Source: Chrysemys picta bellii
Lineage: Eukaryota; Chordata; Testudines; Emydidae
Assembly (NCBI RefSeq): GCF_011386835.1
Contig: NC_088809.1
Span: forward strand, 3,047,001 to 3,111,000
DNA length: 64,000 nucleotides
Direction: 5' to 3'
Part shown: positions 48,615 to 62,095 of the stretch, one piece after another
Layout of the letters: every line of letters begins with the position of its first letter
Position numbering within the stretch: position 1 is the stretch's first letter
Program-made: the position numbers and the translations under genes
Notes under the pieces: model-generated
What the model was told of the DNA's origin: nothing
The model's input: only the letters and a program-made list of their open reading frames with translations
The model's database searches: none

Positions 48615-49271
48615 GTAAATCACAGTAAAAGCACAAAGAATATAAGAGGCTCCTTTTTGCTTCCCCTCCATCAGCACAGCTCTTCTCTGTCCTTCCCCAC
48701 ACCACTGGGCCATTCTTCCACTTCATATGTGCAACAAAATGAAATAGACAAGATCTTCAAAATGCCTGAACATCTGAGAGATCTTATCAAGTTCACTTGG
48801 CTGTTTCACTCCCATGTGGATTATAGCCTGGGGGGAAATGGTATGTCATGCCAACACAAACCTGCCCTCTTCACCCCCAAAACATCCCTGGCACCTTCAT
48901 AATCCAGCCAGTGAAACTGGAGATAATTGCATTTTGTGAAGCATGTACGGATTTGGGAGAAGTCCAGAGCATGCCCTTTGGAGGTTGGTTGGTTGGTTTG
49001 TTTAAAAATTATGTTTCAGATGAAACACATTAAATGGTTTCAGATCCAGATGCAGCTATTTAGAGCCCAGATATGATTGCTCTTTAAACAGAATCAATTT
49101 CCCCAGTTCTCAGGAGATGCGATTGTTGTTGTTTCGTGCTCTTGTTTTTGTTCTCCTGTCACTTAATATTCTTTTCCACCAGTATTTACTTTTGATTCCT
49201 CCATTAGAGCCCCTTGTCTTGATTGTCTACTCCTGATTGGAGGTGTTGCAGCAGTATCTATAGCAATAGCC

Positions 49272-49313
49272 ATAGATTAATAGACTTTAAGGTCAGAAGG
49301 GACCGTTATGACC
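49272..49313 (-). repeat. Short CR1 3' tail, minus strand
   Basis: CATAGATTAATAGACTTTAA followed by GGTCAGAAGGGACC is the reverse of the CR1 tail (GGTCCCTTCTGGCC). Only about 40 bp is recognisable. Confidence 0.65.
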
Positions 49314-49396
49314 TTGTCCTTTGAGGAGTGGAAACCTGATTTCTGCCCTTTCACTGGTAGACCTGATTTTCTGACTAGTACTCAGTTAGCTCTAGG

Positions 49397-50115
49397 AGTG
49401 TGTCCACTCGGGCTCATGGGTCTCCGGCTGCAGGGCTGTTTCATTGCTGTGTGGACGTGGAGTCTGAGCTCTAGCTCCGTCGCAGGCTCCAACAGCCCTG
49501 GCTCTAGCCTGAGTTCCAGCTAATTTTTCCCACTCGGGTGCGGAATTAATGTTATGTGCACCAATGTGGAGGTGATGTGTCACACATCACCTCCACAATG
49601 ATGCACACAACAAAATTCATGTGGTGGGGATGGGGGAGGGGGCTCAGGACTGGGGCAGAGGGCTGGGGTGGGGTGAGAGCTCCGGCTGAGGGTGTGGGCT
49701 CTGGGGTGAGGCCGGGGATGAGGGGTTTGGGGTGCAGACTGTGACGGGGGAGAGAACTCTCCCCAGCTACCTCTTCCCGCAGCAGCTCCAGAGCTGGGGC
49801 TGCAGGATAGGTGCCTCTCCCATGGCTGCAGCAGGACTGGCCAGGGCTGGGTTGGGGCCGGGGCGAGGGGCACCTCTCCCCAGCTGTGGCAAGTCCAGGC
49901 CAGGGGCCGCGGCGGGGCTGGGTTGGGGCCGGGGCTGGGGGAGAGGAATCTCTCCCCACTGCAGCCCTGAGCGCCTGTATGGTGCATAATAGGCTGCTAT
50001 GCGGCGCACGGCCACCCAGTTTAGGGGGAACTTAGCTGCCCAGCGATGAAACAGCCCCACAAGCCTGAGTTGGTTGCCACAGGCCAGCCACAGCTGTCTA
50101 GTTGCTGTGTAGACA
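49397..50115. repeat. TIR-like element with a nested GC-rich repeat
   Basis: Outer ends GAGTGTGTCCACTCGGGCTC and GTTGCTGTGTAGACATACCC enclose matching blocks (GGGCTGTTTCATTGCTG and CAGCGATGAAACAGCCC). A GC-rich insert at about 49530-50035 contains GAGGGGTTTGGGGTGCAGAC and ends GGGCGCACGGCCACCCAG-like sequence (GCGGCGCACGGCCACCC). Long open frames on both strands are composition artefacts. Confidence 0.65.
49565..49597. repeat. Perfect 16-bp palindrome with 1-nt centre
   Basis: TGTGGAGGTGATGTGT (49565-49580), C, then ACACATCACCTCCACA (49582-49597). Partial pairing extends to GTGCA/TGCAC outside. It lies at the start of the nested GC-rich repeat. Confidence 0.97.
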
Positions 50116-51700
50116 TACCCACAGAGAGAAACTAGAGCCCTGTCTTCATTGTCAGACTCTTCAAATAGCCAGTTAAGATTCCAAATTCACAATTCAAAGA
50201 TGTACAAATACTGTAGCTGAACAACAAGCCAGGTTACAAGGAATATGGCAGCACAAGTTAACTTCAGAGCTCTGTTCCTCCTGCTGGTTTCTCCTGCCAT
50301 GCAGATGACTAGAGGGCAGAAGATACGATACCAATGGAAGGAACAGTTTTTTCCTTAAAGTTACACCGACTGTGTTTCAGTTTCTAGAAAATGTCTTGCC
50401 TGGGGGTTTACCTGCTGCTCATCATTACAGAAGTTCACTTTCACCTCAACCCGTTATACTGAAACTAAACACCAGTCCTTGAAAATAAATGCATTCCCCA
50501 TCCATAGCGAGCCACTGTATTTTATAAACTGGTTGTTTCTCCTTTAAAATGTCCATTTGAGCTGAAATTTCTTGAGTAGGGCAGTTGACAGCTGACCACT
50601 CCCAAAGCACCCATAAGCCATTGCTTCCCTCCTGCAAAGCCAGAAAGCACTGGGGGAAGGTGACTGCTGGCACCCTGCAGGACAGATGACTTACTCTCTT
50701 AGCCATCTCCAAGCCAGTGGCATCAAATGAGAACTGAGCGGAGCTGAGCTGTCATGAGACCACAGCAGGAGCTGGAGGGGTAGAGGGAAAGAACACATGG
50801 AATTCATGATGGGAACCTGACCAAAGACGCAACAGCAGCTTTGAGTAATGTGTTACTTCTGTTGTTTGAAGGCAACACCTCCAGGCTGCAGTGTCATGCA
50901 AGGAGGAATCTGCTGGGAGCTTGCTCAGTATGGGTCAGAGCATTCCAAGCACAGCTGTGCATGCTGAAATGCTGCTTCTAAAAACACTCAGCTCAGTGCG
51001 GATGAGAGGGGTCTCTTAGCAACTTCAGTGTGAACTCTTGCCAAGGTTGCACTGTCATTGACTTGTCCTGTCGTGTCTGGGATTGCTATGAGCTGAGGAG
51101 GTGATGCACACAGTACCATAGCCACCACTGATGGACACCCGAGGGGCCCATCTTTTATACGCTTTGGCAACACTTGTCTAGCTTGTTGTGCCAGTAAAAG
51201 CCTTGAGCTGAGCTGAGGTTTTGCCATGCCAAGGCACAACAGGGTGAGCCTCCGCTTTAACTCTCCGTGTGCCTTTCTTTCCTCTGACCTTATTGAAACA
51301 TCAGTGTTAGTATTGCCCACGAATTCTCAGATTCTGGCCCTCTGCTGATGCAACTCAGCAGTCTCTAGCCACCGTATCAGAGCACTTGAGAACGAGTCAA
51401 GTAGAACCCAAAGAGGAAAGGAACATTTTAAGTTGAGACTGAAAGATCACAAAGGAGTTGGTAATTCTCAGGGTGAGACGGGCAATACTCAACCACTTGA
51501 GTGACTCCCCAACCATGCAGAGTGGGACATGGTAGAGAGAAAGCGGAGAGAGTAGTGGTGGAGGAAATGAACATGCGGTAATGCGGGTGGCTGGAGTGAA
51601 TATTGGCCCCTTCTTCAAAAGCTCAGTGTTCTTGATGCTGTACTTCAAACACTCCCTTCCCTCTGACTCCTATTTCTGTTTTATCTTCTCCCAGCAAGGC

Positions 51701-51880
51701 ACAGGGCTTGTCCACACAAACAGATCAACCAGCATAACTATTGTGGAAGAAGCTATTCTGCTCTAGCTGTGACCAACTGACTCCCTGTGTGGACGCTCTA
51801 TCCCGTAATAAAGTTACTTTGCTTTGCTGTTACGCTAAAGCTATGCCAGTCAATTGCCCCATGTACACAGTTCCTTACTG
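51701..51880. repeat. Degraded TIR-like repeat
   Basis: It contains AGGGCTTGTCCACACAAACA and CTGTGTGGACGCTCT with weak internal dyads. It is probably an old member of the GTCTACAC-type families. The limits are uncertain. Confidence 0.35.
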
Positions 51881-53356
51881 GAGAGGTTTATAGCTTTCTT
51901 CTGTGTAAAAGACCCATTACCTTAATTGAGGAGATAAACACTTTGGTTGCAAAGTGGGAGACCGCAAGTGGCTGCAGCACTGAGTAAATCGCCAGTAATG
52001 ATCCACCTCACTCCTGCCCTGGCAGATATTTATCAGGGGAACTGTTTACTGTAACAACAAAGAATTAGGGTCTGGACTCCATGCTGTTTGTCTAGCTTTG
52101 CTAATGAGCTTTGATAGAGTAATAGGAGTTTCAAGACCTCTGCAGAGCAAGGATTAATGACTTGCATCGTTATTTCCCATTTTGAATGAGAAAATGTAAA
52201 ATCTTTCCCTCTGAACCTCTACGGCCCCAACTGATAGGCTGCCCTCTACTGACCCAGCACTGGAGCCCCGTGGCCCCCCCCCTCAACTGTCCTTTGACCA
52301 GTGCCTTGGGGGCATTGAACCTGACTGGCTGTGGCTGTGGTTCTGTTTCTGGAAGTTCCATCTTCAGGAGGTGGAACTTCCAGAAGAACAATGCAAATGG
52401 GCTCTTGTTTCTACCTCTCTGGGCACCCAGTAGGCCTGGGGAATTAGTTTCAGCTAGTGCTGAAGTTGAGGGGAGAATGAGTGGACACTGTACAGTTGTT
52501 AATTTATTAATAAATATGGGCCGCAGGAACAAGAGACGGGAAGCAGTTATGCTGAACCCAGGTCATCCATCTCTAAAGCTAGATTTAAGCTCTCTGTGAA
52601 TTTAGTGCTGGTAAGGTAGTCTCACTTTGTACACAGAAGAGGGACAGTTCAGCAACCATTGTGTAAGCTTTCCCTGTATTGCTCCCCAGTACAACACGCC
52701 TTGTGCTTGATGTCTAGAGAGAGAGGAGTTTAAGCTTTTGCCTCTCAGCAGAGACTGTCACCACGGGGTTGCGTTCGCGTGCTCTGCTGTGATGTGGTGT
52801 TAGCCATTATGGTATGGGCACTTGTCTGCTAGTAAACGGGCTGCAACTTGCCAAATTCCTTTCAGGCAGGATGCCAGCCACTGGGTAGTTACTAGAGGGT
52901 GTTGCTGCCACCCTGGGCTGGATTTGAACCAGCAGCCTGGAGGCAAAAGACTTGTCTCATTTCCAGTCCTGTTAATGGCAGGTTAACAAAGAGTCTGACA
53001 GCGAGCTGGTCCCTTCAGTCATCTAGTGAACATGTCTAGGGATCAACTTTTGAACCTTTAAGATGGTAGATTTTTGGTATTTCCCTTCATTCACCTGAGG
53101 CCCCCACCCCCCAGCAGGACTATCAATCACAGGAAGCCAAGCAGCCTGTACTGTTGAAATCATCAAAGTCCTTGCTTGTTATGGTCCCCTCTAGTCTGGT
53201 CAAGGTTTCCTAACCCCATGTCCGTTTAATGAACAACGGAGTATGTTTGTTTAGAATCAAAGCAACAAGCTACATATTGTTGTGTGCTGCTTGGTAGGGC
53301 AGTGATTAATCAGATTCCTCAAGCCCAGAGACTGATGGCTTTTTCTGTTCCCACAG

Positions 53357-53510
53357 ACCTTCTAAAAGGGAGAAGTGAGGACCTGAAACCAGACCATTAC
53401 CTCTGCAAGAGCCCTTCCCTGGAGTCTCTGAGCAAACCCCCCTCAATGGCCTTCAGCAGCAGGCTGCTGACCTCCAGCCCAAGCAGCCTGAAACCCCCCA
53501 GCAAACTCAG
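53357..53510 (+). CDS. SPECC1: SPECC1 linker exon with [13 protein letters not shown]
   Basis: The acceptor TCTGTTCCCACAG and the donor CTCAG|GTACCA bound a 154-nt exon. It reads (D)[18 protein letters not shown], then [14 protein letters not shown] and [18 protein letters not shown]. The motif KSPSLESLS with PPS is characteristic of cytospin-B and includes likely phosphorylation sites. The exon ends in phase 2 (AG), completed by T from the next exon to give Ser, so the junction reads SKLSVERKDP exactly as in the family. Confidence 0.95.
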
Positions 53511-54691
<1,181 letters not shown>

Positions 54692-55794
54692 TGAACAGAT
54701 ATCATTTCAAGGAAATGTATGTATTGCAATCTGCAGATTTTTCACTGTTGTCCCTCACACTGGGTATTTTCCATCCACCTTCTTGTCTACGGCTCTCTCT
54801 AACCCTCATGTCCCCAAAGTTACCTTTGGGTTAAGTGACTCGGTTTACTTCCCATCATATGCTGAAATATTTGCTTCATCCAAATGTCACTGAAGGTCAG
54901 CAGTAGAGGGTATGTGAGCGGCAGCTTTAAGCTGAGGGCATATGTCTCAAACGCCATCTTAATGTCTTTTCCTTGGATTTCCTCTCTGAGCTCTCAGAAG
55001 ATGCCACTTCTTATGACCGTTCTAGGAAACCAAAAAGACATTGCCCGTGGTGGCCTTGATCAAGAGGGTCCTGCTGTCTCCCTGATGGCCCCAGTAATTT
55101 TCCTCTTGACTGTGGTCAGCAAAAGCTCAGTAGCACTGGAGGAAGTGTTGCTATGTCATATTATAATTGGCTTTATGCCCAACAGTCCTGTTATTGGCTC
55201 AAACAAATGTAGAGAGAATGGACTTGAAAGCTTTGATCCTGATACTTACGTGTTTCTGAGGGAGCTGGATAAAAGGCTGATAATGGAATGAATCCCAAAG
55301 AACTGCTGCTTTTCCCTTGAGTGTTGTGTAAAGTGCAGTGTAGTACTAACTGTACAGCAATGGCCAGCTTCTTTTGAATGAAACGCAGCTTGTGCAGCGA
55401 TTGTCCAGGTAGCTGCCAATTCTGAGTTTCTAAAACATGTTCTATAAAGACAGTATGAACAGAAAGCTTTGATTGGATGGCCAAGGTTCTGTCCATGCAG
55501 GTTCCTGGGTGTATTCACACTGGTCTAGAGCCATCACCTCATTGTTGAAATGCACCATGTCCATGAATCATCTTGCAAATGCTGTTTGTACTGGTTATGT
55601 GAGCCTCTTTCTGATGAGACCTTACAAGCTGAAGGCCTCTGTGATCTGGCTGGATACCATGGCAATGTTGTGATACAGAAGTAGGGATTTGCCCTCCGGT
55701 CCTACCCAGAATTCCCCCCTCTTCCTATGCGGTGCAGTGTGCTATGCTCAGGTTGGCTGCTGCCCTTCATTGATTGGGTGGCTGCAGGTCATTG

Positions 55795-55856
55795 TCTCGG
55801 TGTGTAGCCTGTGAAGCACTTTGGGATGAAAGATGCTATAGAAATGTAAGATGTTT
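55795..55856 (+). repeat. L2/MIR-type 3' tail
   Basis: GAAGCACTTTGGGATGAAAG and ATGCTATAGAAATGTAAG are the standard tail of old L2-mobilised repeats. Confidence 0.55.
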
Positions 55857-55879
55857 TTAATTACCCTGAATACCATGTA

Positions 55880-57488
55880 GCTTAGGAACTATTTAAAAAG
55901 GTAAATGAGATGACCTGGGTCAGGGCCGGCTCCAGCTTTTTTGCCGCCCCAAACTCAATCGTGCTGCTCCATTCTTCGACAGCAATTCAGCGGCGGGTCT
56001 TTCGATCCCTCTCTTCCAATTCGGCGGCAGCTCAAAGAGGAAGAGAGGGATTGAGGGACCCGCCGCTGAATTGCTGCCGAAGACCCGGACATGCCGCCCC
56101 TTTCCATTGGCCGCCCCAAACACCTGCTTCCTTCACTGGTGCCTGGAGCCGGCCCTGACCTGGGTAATTTAGGCTTGTCTGTCTGACATCGATTCCAGGC
56201 AAGATAATAGAGAAGCTGATACAGGACTTGATTATTAAAGAATTAAAGGAGGATAATATAATTAATGCCAATCAACATGGGTTTATAGAAAATAGTTTGT
56301 GTCAAAACTAATTTGATATCTGTTTTTGATGAGATTATAAAATTGGTTGATAAAGGTAATAGTGTTGATATAATTTACTTGGACTTCAGTAAGGTGGTTG
56401 ACTTGATACTGCATGACATTTTGATTAAAAATATAGAATGAAATAAAACTAACATGGCACATATTAAATAGATTAAAAGCTGGTTACCTGGTAGGTTTCA
56501 AAATGTAATTGTAAATAGAGAATCATCAGCAAGTATGTGCGCTTCTAGTGAGGTCCCACAGGGATTAGTTCTTGGCCCTACGCTATTTAACATTTTATCA
56601 ATGACCTGGAAGAAAACGTAAAATCATTGCTGATAAAGTTTGCAGATGACACACAAATTGAGGGAGTGGTCTATAACAAAGAGGACTGATAGAGAGCGAT
56701 TTGGATTGCTTGTTAAGCTGGACACAAGCAAGCAATATGCATTTTAATACAGCTAAATGTAAATCTATCCATCTAGGAACAAAGACTGTAGGCCATACTT
56801 TACAGGTTGGAGGACTCTATCCTGGGAAGCAGTGATTCTGAAAAAAGATGTGGGGGTTGTGGTGGATAATCAGGTGAACATGAGCTCCCTGTTTGACACT
56901 GTGGCCAAAAGGGATAATGCAATCCTGGGATGCATAAACGGGAATCTCGAGTAGGAGCAGAGAGGTTATTTTACCTCTGTATTTGGCCCGGATACAGTAG
57001 CTCCTGGAATACTGTGTCCAGTTCTGGTGTCCACAATTCAAGAAAAATTGGAGAGTGTTCAGAGAAGAGCCATAAGAATGATTAAAGCATTGGAGAATGA
57101 GAGCCTCAAGGAACTCAGTCTGCTTACCTTAACAAAGAGAAGATTAAGAAGCAATTTGATCAGAGTCAATAAGTACCTACATGAGGAACAAATATTTGAT
57201 AATGGGCTCTTCAGTCTAGCAGACAAAGGTATAACATGATCCAAAGGGTGGAAGCTGAAGCTAGCCAAATTCAGACTAGAAACAAGACACCAGTTTTTAA
57301 CAGTGAAGGTAACTAACCATTGGAACAATTTTTCCATTACTGGCCAATTTTAAGTCAAGATCAGCTGTTTTTTTCGGTAAAGATCTGCTCTAGGAGTTAT
57401 TTTGGGGAAGTTTTCTGGCCTATGTTATACAGGAGGTCAGACTAGATTATCACAGTGGTCCCTTCTGGCCTTGGACTCTATGAACCTG
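55880..57488 (+). mobile_element. CR1 LINE, 3' half, with nested MITE
   Basis: Plus-strand CR1: TGACATCGATTCC, the reverse-transcriptase FADD box (TTTGCAGATGAC at 56639-56650), GAATACTGTGTCCAGTTCTG (57008-57027) and the typical 3' tail CAGACTAGATTATCACAGTGG, CCTTCTGGCC, CTCTATGAA. The frame is broken by substitutions and indels, so it is dead. The copy is 5'-truncated, as usual for CR1. It is split at 55921-56165 by the hAT-like MITE. Confidence 0.92.
55921..56157. mobile_element. hAT-like MITE nested inside a CR1
   Basis: Termini CAGGGCCGGCTCCAG and CTGGAGCCGGCCCTG are perfect inverted repeats. The exact 8-bp duplication ACCTGGGT lies at 55913-55920 and 56158-56165. Internal arms with GCGGCGGGTC/GACCCGCCGC-like sequence make it largely palindromic. 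CR1 sequence continues on both sides, so this insertion is younger than the CR1. Confidence 0.9.
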
Positions 57489-57490
57489 TG

Positions 57491-58010
57491 GTTGTCTACA
57501 CTGCATACTACTGGCAGTGATGTGTAGGGTATGTGTAACTACATGCCATGAAACGCAAGCTGCAGCCACACTGTGATGTGTAGCTACACACATCAGCGAA
57601 AGGCTCTGGTTGGGGGACGCATCAGGGAAAGGCTCTGGCAGCAGGGGGAGCTTCTGGAGCCTTTCTCTGCCGCCTCCCTCACTGCCAGAGCCTTTCACTG
57701 CGGCAGGGAGCTGCTGGAGCTTTTCCCTGCTGCCTCTCCAATGCCAGAGACTTTTCCTGTGGCAGGGAAAGGCTCCGGCAGTGGAGAGGCAGCAGAATGC
57801 TGCAGAATGCTGCACTGCTAAAATCAGGTATATAGACAAGGGAGGCACTGCTTGGGTATTTAGAGAACCGTGTAGCGTACATACCCACAGGATTCAAGCC
57901 AGTCTTTACACTTCTTGCCTAAGCAGTGCCTCCCATCTACTGTGTTTGGGGGGCATGCAGCTCAGGTACTCTACATGCCCCGTCAGGAGCGTGCAGTGGA
58001 GACGTATCCT
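57491..58010. repeat. TIR-like repeat with internal GGGAAAGGCTCTGGCAG units
   Basis: It begins TTGTCTACACTGCA right after the CR1 tail and contains several direct and inverted copies of a GGAAAGGCTCTGGCAG-like unit (57597-57790). CGTAGGCAGTGCCTCC-type inverted blocks (GGAGGCACTGCTTGG and TAAGCAGTGCCTCC) lie at 57840-57935. Ends are approximate. Confidence 0.5.
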
Positions 58011-58949
58011 ACTAAACTATTCTACCACCTGCTATTTTGTAATCACTTTATAAACTGTGGCACATTCTAGTTCCTTATCACATTCATTCTCTCTGCCATT
58101 ACAGAAAAATCCCAGCATGGAATAAGTGGGTTTATGTGGGATGTTAACTTCCACAAACTAGGGAACTTCCTCATACGTTGCAACATGTCTCCTCTTATGT
58201 GACAGTTGGAGTTGTGTGCAAAACCCAAGCTAATGCTTGTACTGAAAGAAAATGAGGACAGACTTGCCACTTCTGTCCAAGTGAGAGCAAGCCCAAGGAA
58301 TTGACTTGCTGAGCAGAGAATGGCATGTTTCCCTCCATGCTTTCTGTGTCATTACCAGCGTTTGGTTCCAATATTAGAGAATTATGCAGTGAAGGCATTA
58401 AAGCTTAGCAACTGGTTCTGACCTACCACTATTGTATCATTGCTCGTAACGTTTCAGAAGTGGGGCATGATAAACCTTCGTCCCAAGCAAGAGCGGTTTG
58501 TGTTTGACAGAGACAAGCCAGGGCTTTGGCTGTGCTTCTAGCTGAACTTTTGGACTGTAGTAGGCATTTAGAACAAGAGGAATTGTTGTCTGTACACTCT
58601 GTGTGTGTGTGTGATACTCTACTCTGTAATGTTGACATTTTTCTTTCGTAAGAATAATATTGTTTGTTACTTAGGATAGAAGACAAAAGGATTTATTGCC
58701 AAATGATCCATGCCCTGGAGCAAAACTTTCACAAACAACAAAACACATATTTTTAAATAAACAGGTTTTTTTTCTCTCCACAACTCGCTCCTTTATGAAA
58801 CTTTAGCTGCTGGAGCCAGGACCTTAGCAGAAAGACAGTAGCTTTTCCCTTCGAAACAAATTGATTTGGAGACCATTTTATAGTTGTCTGGTTGTGCTCG
58901 CTCATTCACCAGGCCACTTACATGAACTGATTCATCCTCCCATCAGCTA

Positions 58950-59150
58950 CGATGTTAATCGTTTGCTCATCCTCCTTGTGAAATAGATACGTTATTACTG
59001 CTCTCATTTTGCATAGGGCCAAACTGAAGCAGAAAGATTGAGTGATTAGCCTAAGGATGAGTGTCCAGAGTGGTAGAGCCAGGATTAGAATTCAGGTCTT
59101 CCAAGTTTCTGGTCCTCGCCTCAATCCAATATACCATGCTGCCTTCCCAT
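58950..59150 (-). repeat. MIR-like SINE, minus strand
   Basis: CCAAACTGAAGCAGAAAGAT, GGTAGAGCCAGGATTAGAAT and TCAGGTCTTCC match the reverse MIR core. Confidence 0.75.
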
Positions 59151-59449
59151 ATAGCTGTATGTTCTGTGCAGGCTGTAAATATAGCTGTACTCCATTGCCC
59201 TCTGGCCTTCTGAAAATCTCTAGGTCCCAAAGTTTGACTTTTCCATCCAGTCCTCAGCAAATGCTATATGAAGTAGAAGTTGGGGTGGGAAAAGAGCTGT
59301 TAGGTGAACAAGCCCATCCCTCTCAGCCAGTGCAGGATTGTTCCCTGTGATGTTGTCCAATCTTTAAATGTCCCATGTGATGGGCTTCCACCATTTCTCT
59401 TGAGAGACTCTTCCCAATTTGTTGGAACTCGTTTACCCCATCATCATCA

Positions 59450-59800
59450 TCTTCATCATTGCAAATCAAGCACCACTTGATTGATCGATCTCTTGCAAAG
59501 TGCTTATGGTAGGGGTCCGGTTGTATATTCAGTTTATGTTAATCACTAACAATGTTGTCATGCCACCAAAGTTTTTGATGCCCATGTGATCGACAGCCAT
59601 TTGTTGGTCTTCCATTCTAATGATATGTCCATACCAAGAAAGTTGCTGAAACCGAACCAGCACTGATGGAGGTGATTGCTCAATTCCTGATGTTGTTTTG
59701 CCACTTGTTATGGAGCTGCTGACGAAGACCACGAGAATAAAAAATGTCAATCTGGTGCCCTTCAGCCTTCCTCAGTGCCTATGTTTGTGTTAATGTGATG
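59450..59800 (-). repeat. LINE reverse-transcriptase C-terminal fragment, minus strand
   Basis: The minus-strand translation contains LSWYGHIIRMED, the pattern W-x-GH-(V/I)-x-RM found just after the reverse transcriptase domain in several LINE clades (RTE and relatives). Frames are broken on both sides. A CATCAT/TTCATCAT low-complexity tract precedes it near 59440. Confidence 0.55.
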
Positions 59801-61609
59801 TCACAGCTTCCCCACAATGGCTGCTGAAGAGTCCAAAACACGGCAGTAGCTGCTGATACTCTTTCGGGCATCATTCAGCCCTGTTTGTGACACTTCCCAA
59901 ACTGGAGCTCACTGCTAGAAGCTTTCCCAGATCGTTGACCAATATTTTCTTTTCCTCTTCATCCTGTTACTCCTACGTTGGAATAACGCTGGTGCTTTTA
60001 GAGGCACTAACATGCCTTTGCCAGTGTATGGACCAGCTCAGACTCTACAGGTACCAGCCCGGTACCAAGAGAGCCAGAACTCCCATGCTACAAGAAAACA
60101 AAAGGAAAAGTCCAGTTTTTTTACCCTGAACCCAAGAAGTGGAGTTAAAATATGTTATTGGATAGCAGGCCACATGTGAGGCATGCAGGGCAGTCTGGGT
60201 CTATATGTTGTTGTTCCTTTTGGAATTAGTCTCTGGAGGAAAAATATTCATGGTTCAATGGACAGTGAAAGACTTGAGTTTATTTACAGCTCTGGAGTGA
60301 TCCCGCTACTGACCTGGCTGCACAAATGGAGTTTCAAAGGGAGTTGTAGGACATTTTTGGCCTGTGCTCTGGTGAGGCTCTTGTCTCCATGTCCCTCCTC
60401 TTGTTACTGTCATTGCTGAAGCAGAGTGATTTGCCGTAGGTAGTTTTTAGAAAGGGCAGTCACTTGCTTAGTGTCACAATGCCTGTATACGCTCCAAGAG
60501 AACCAGGAGGGGCTCTGATTGGGAGGCTGCCAGTGGGGTTTATCACCCACAGGGAAAGTTTTCAGAGCATGGTCTTAAAGGGGAATGAACAGATGAGAGA
60601 GGAGCAAATTGGTTTATTGTGTTGATTTTGCTCCTCTCCTCGCTTCATACTCTCCTTCTCCCCACTGCCCTACTTAGAGACAGTTTCTTTTGGCTGTCTT
60701 CATCCGTCTCACTCCCAATTTCCCTGTACAGTGCATTCTCTGAGGCTTCTTGAACTTTGCTTCCCCATGCGTCCTGGCCTCCCATGGCCCTGCTGATATG
60801 AAGCTCCACATGGAGTCTTTATGATTCCCAAGTATGAAGAACTGGAATGAGTTGGAGAATGCCATCCTTCCTCCTTAGCGGGGAATGACTCAATGAAGAA
60901 GGCTTTTGTGAAGAACCATGTTAATATGCATGGCCACTTTGTGTCTTCCCTTCACATGATGCCTGTGCCTCAGTTCACATCATCAGTCATGGATAAACAT
61001 GAGCAAACCCCAATTTACGTGGTCATGGTGACTTCTCACCGTGTTTCCCCTGCCATGAGGCCCAGGATTCCAGGCCCTAACCTCCATCAAGGAGGACTGA
61101 ATGCAGCCCAACTCCAACCCCATCAGTCAGTTGACTACTAAGAGGAACTACAGAATAGAAGACCTCCCACCTGACTGCCCCACTCCATTTTCAATAGCTG
61201 AGCATGCTGCCTCTTAAACTCTGTGTCTGTTGGACAATTCCTGATTTGAGTTACTTGTCTTGAGGAGGGGATTCCTTCCTGTTTAAATTACAGGGAGATT
61301 AGATTTGATCAAACAATTTGAGCTGATACTCATGGTGTAGACCAGTAGCAGCTACCACCCATGTCCCAGAACCCCCACTGAAAGCTGGATTGATTGGCTA
61401 GGAGAATAACTGGGGATGAGTCCCAGGGATGTCTGAATAAAACCTCGTCTTTTTAGAATGTTTTAATCTGGAGGGGGTAACACCCCTTCTACTATTAGTA
61501 GAAAAGTACATCCTACTCCTGTCCCCCACCCCCCGTTGATCAGTGAGAACGTTCCCCTTACTTTGATCTCTAGCATCGTCCACAGGAGGAAATGTCAATA
61601 CACATGGGG

Positions 61610-62095
61610 AGAGAGACCCTGGAGGAAGCTGAGAGAAGAGTAACAAAAATGATTAGTGGCCTGGAAGGGTTGATTTTATAAGGAAGGACTGCAGGAGTTT
61701 ATAGCTTAGGTTTTTTTATGCTTATTGCTTAGCTATCTGTCTCTATGGTATTTCTAAAGTAGATATCCCTCTGGTGTCTAAGCAATGATCTGATAGTCAA
61801 AGGTGGTAAACACTAAAGAAGAAGAGAAATTTATTTAGAGGCATGTAATTAGGAGCAATAAAATGAAATAAAGGGGAAAATTAGGTTTAATAACCAGAAA
61901 CAAATACCTGACAATGAGATCTATTATGCTATGGAATAATCTCTCATATGAAGTGGATGTGTCCTTCCTAGGGACACTTACAACTAGACTGGATGAAACA
62001 TGACTAAATGCCCAATAGGAAGCAATCCTACCTCGACCTGACCGATCGGGCATAACAATTCCTTGCCCTGCCTAGGCGATTCTATAGAGGAATCT
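61610..62095 (+). repeat. Degraded LINE 3' region (CR1-like)
   Basis: The order AGAGTAACAAAAATGATTAG, AGGAGCAATAAAATGAAAT, GAATAATCTCTCATATGAAG, ACAACTAGACTGGATGAAAC and CCTTGCCCTGCCTAG follows a LINE C-terminus to 3'-end plan (a pattern also seen in CR1). It is strongly diverged. Confidence 0.5.

Larger units (their letters stand above)
48615..53356 (+). other. SPECC1: SPECC1 intron
   Basis: The donor is GTAAAT and the acceptor TTCCCACAG. It holds a CR1 tail at 49.27 kb, a nested GC-rich repeat at 49.4-50.1 kb and a degraded TIR-like piece at 51.7-51.9 kb. The stretches 50.1-51.7 and 52.0-53.3 kb show nothing I recognise. Confidence 0.88.

Noticed and set aside
48504..48902. 132-codon open frame over a SPECC1 exon
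   Set aside because: It is in a different frame from the exon at 48533-48614, whose protein matches cytospin-B and whose splice phases fit both neighbours.
49552..49989. Several overlapping open frames of 85-135 codons
   Set aside because: Composition artefacts of the GC-rich nested repeat; no conserved domain pattern is visible.
57610..58053. 147-codon open frame
   Set aside because: It covers a repeat with internal GGAAAGGCTCTGGCAG units and translates to low-complexity sequence.
60893..61141. 82-codon plus-strand open frame, considered as a possible missing CH-domain exon
   Set aside because: The translation does not contain the expected NIDITNF or LAFCALLHTY motifs and lacks a good acceptor.
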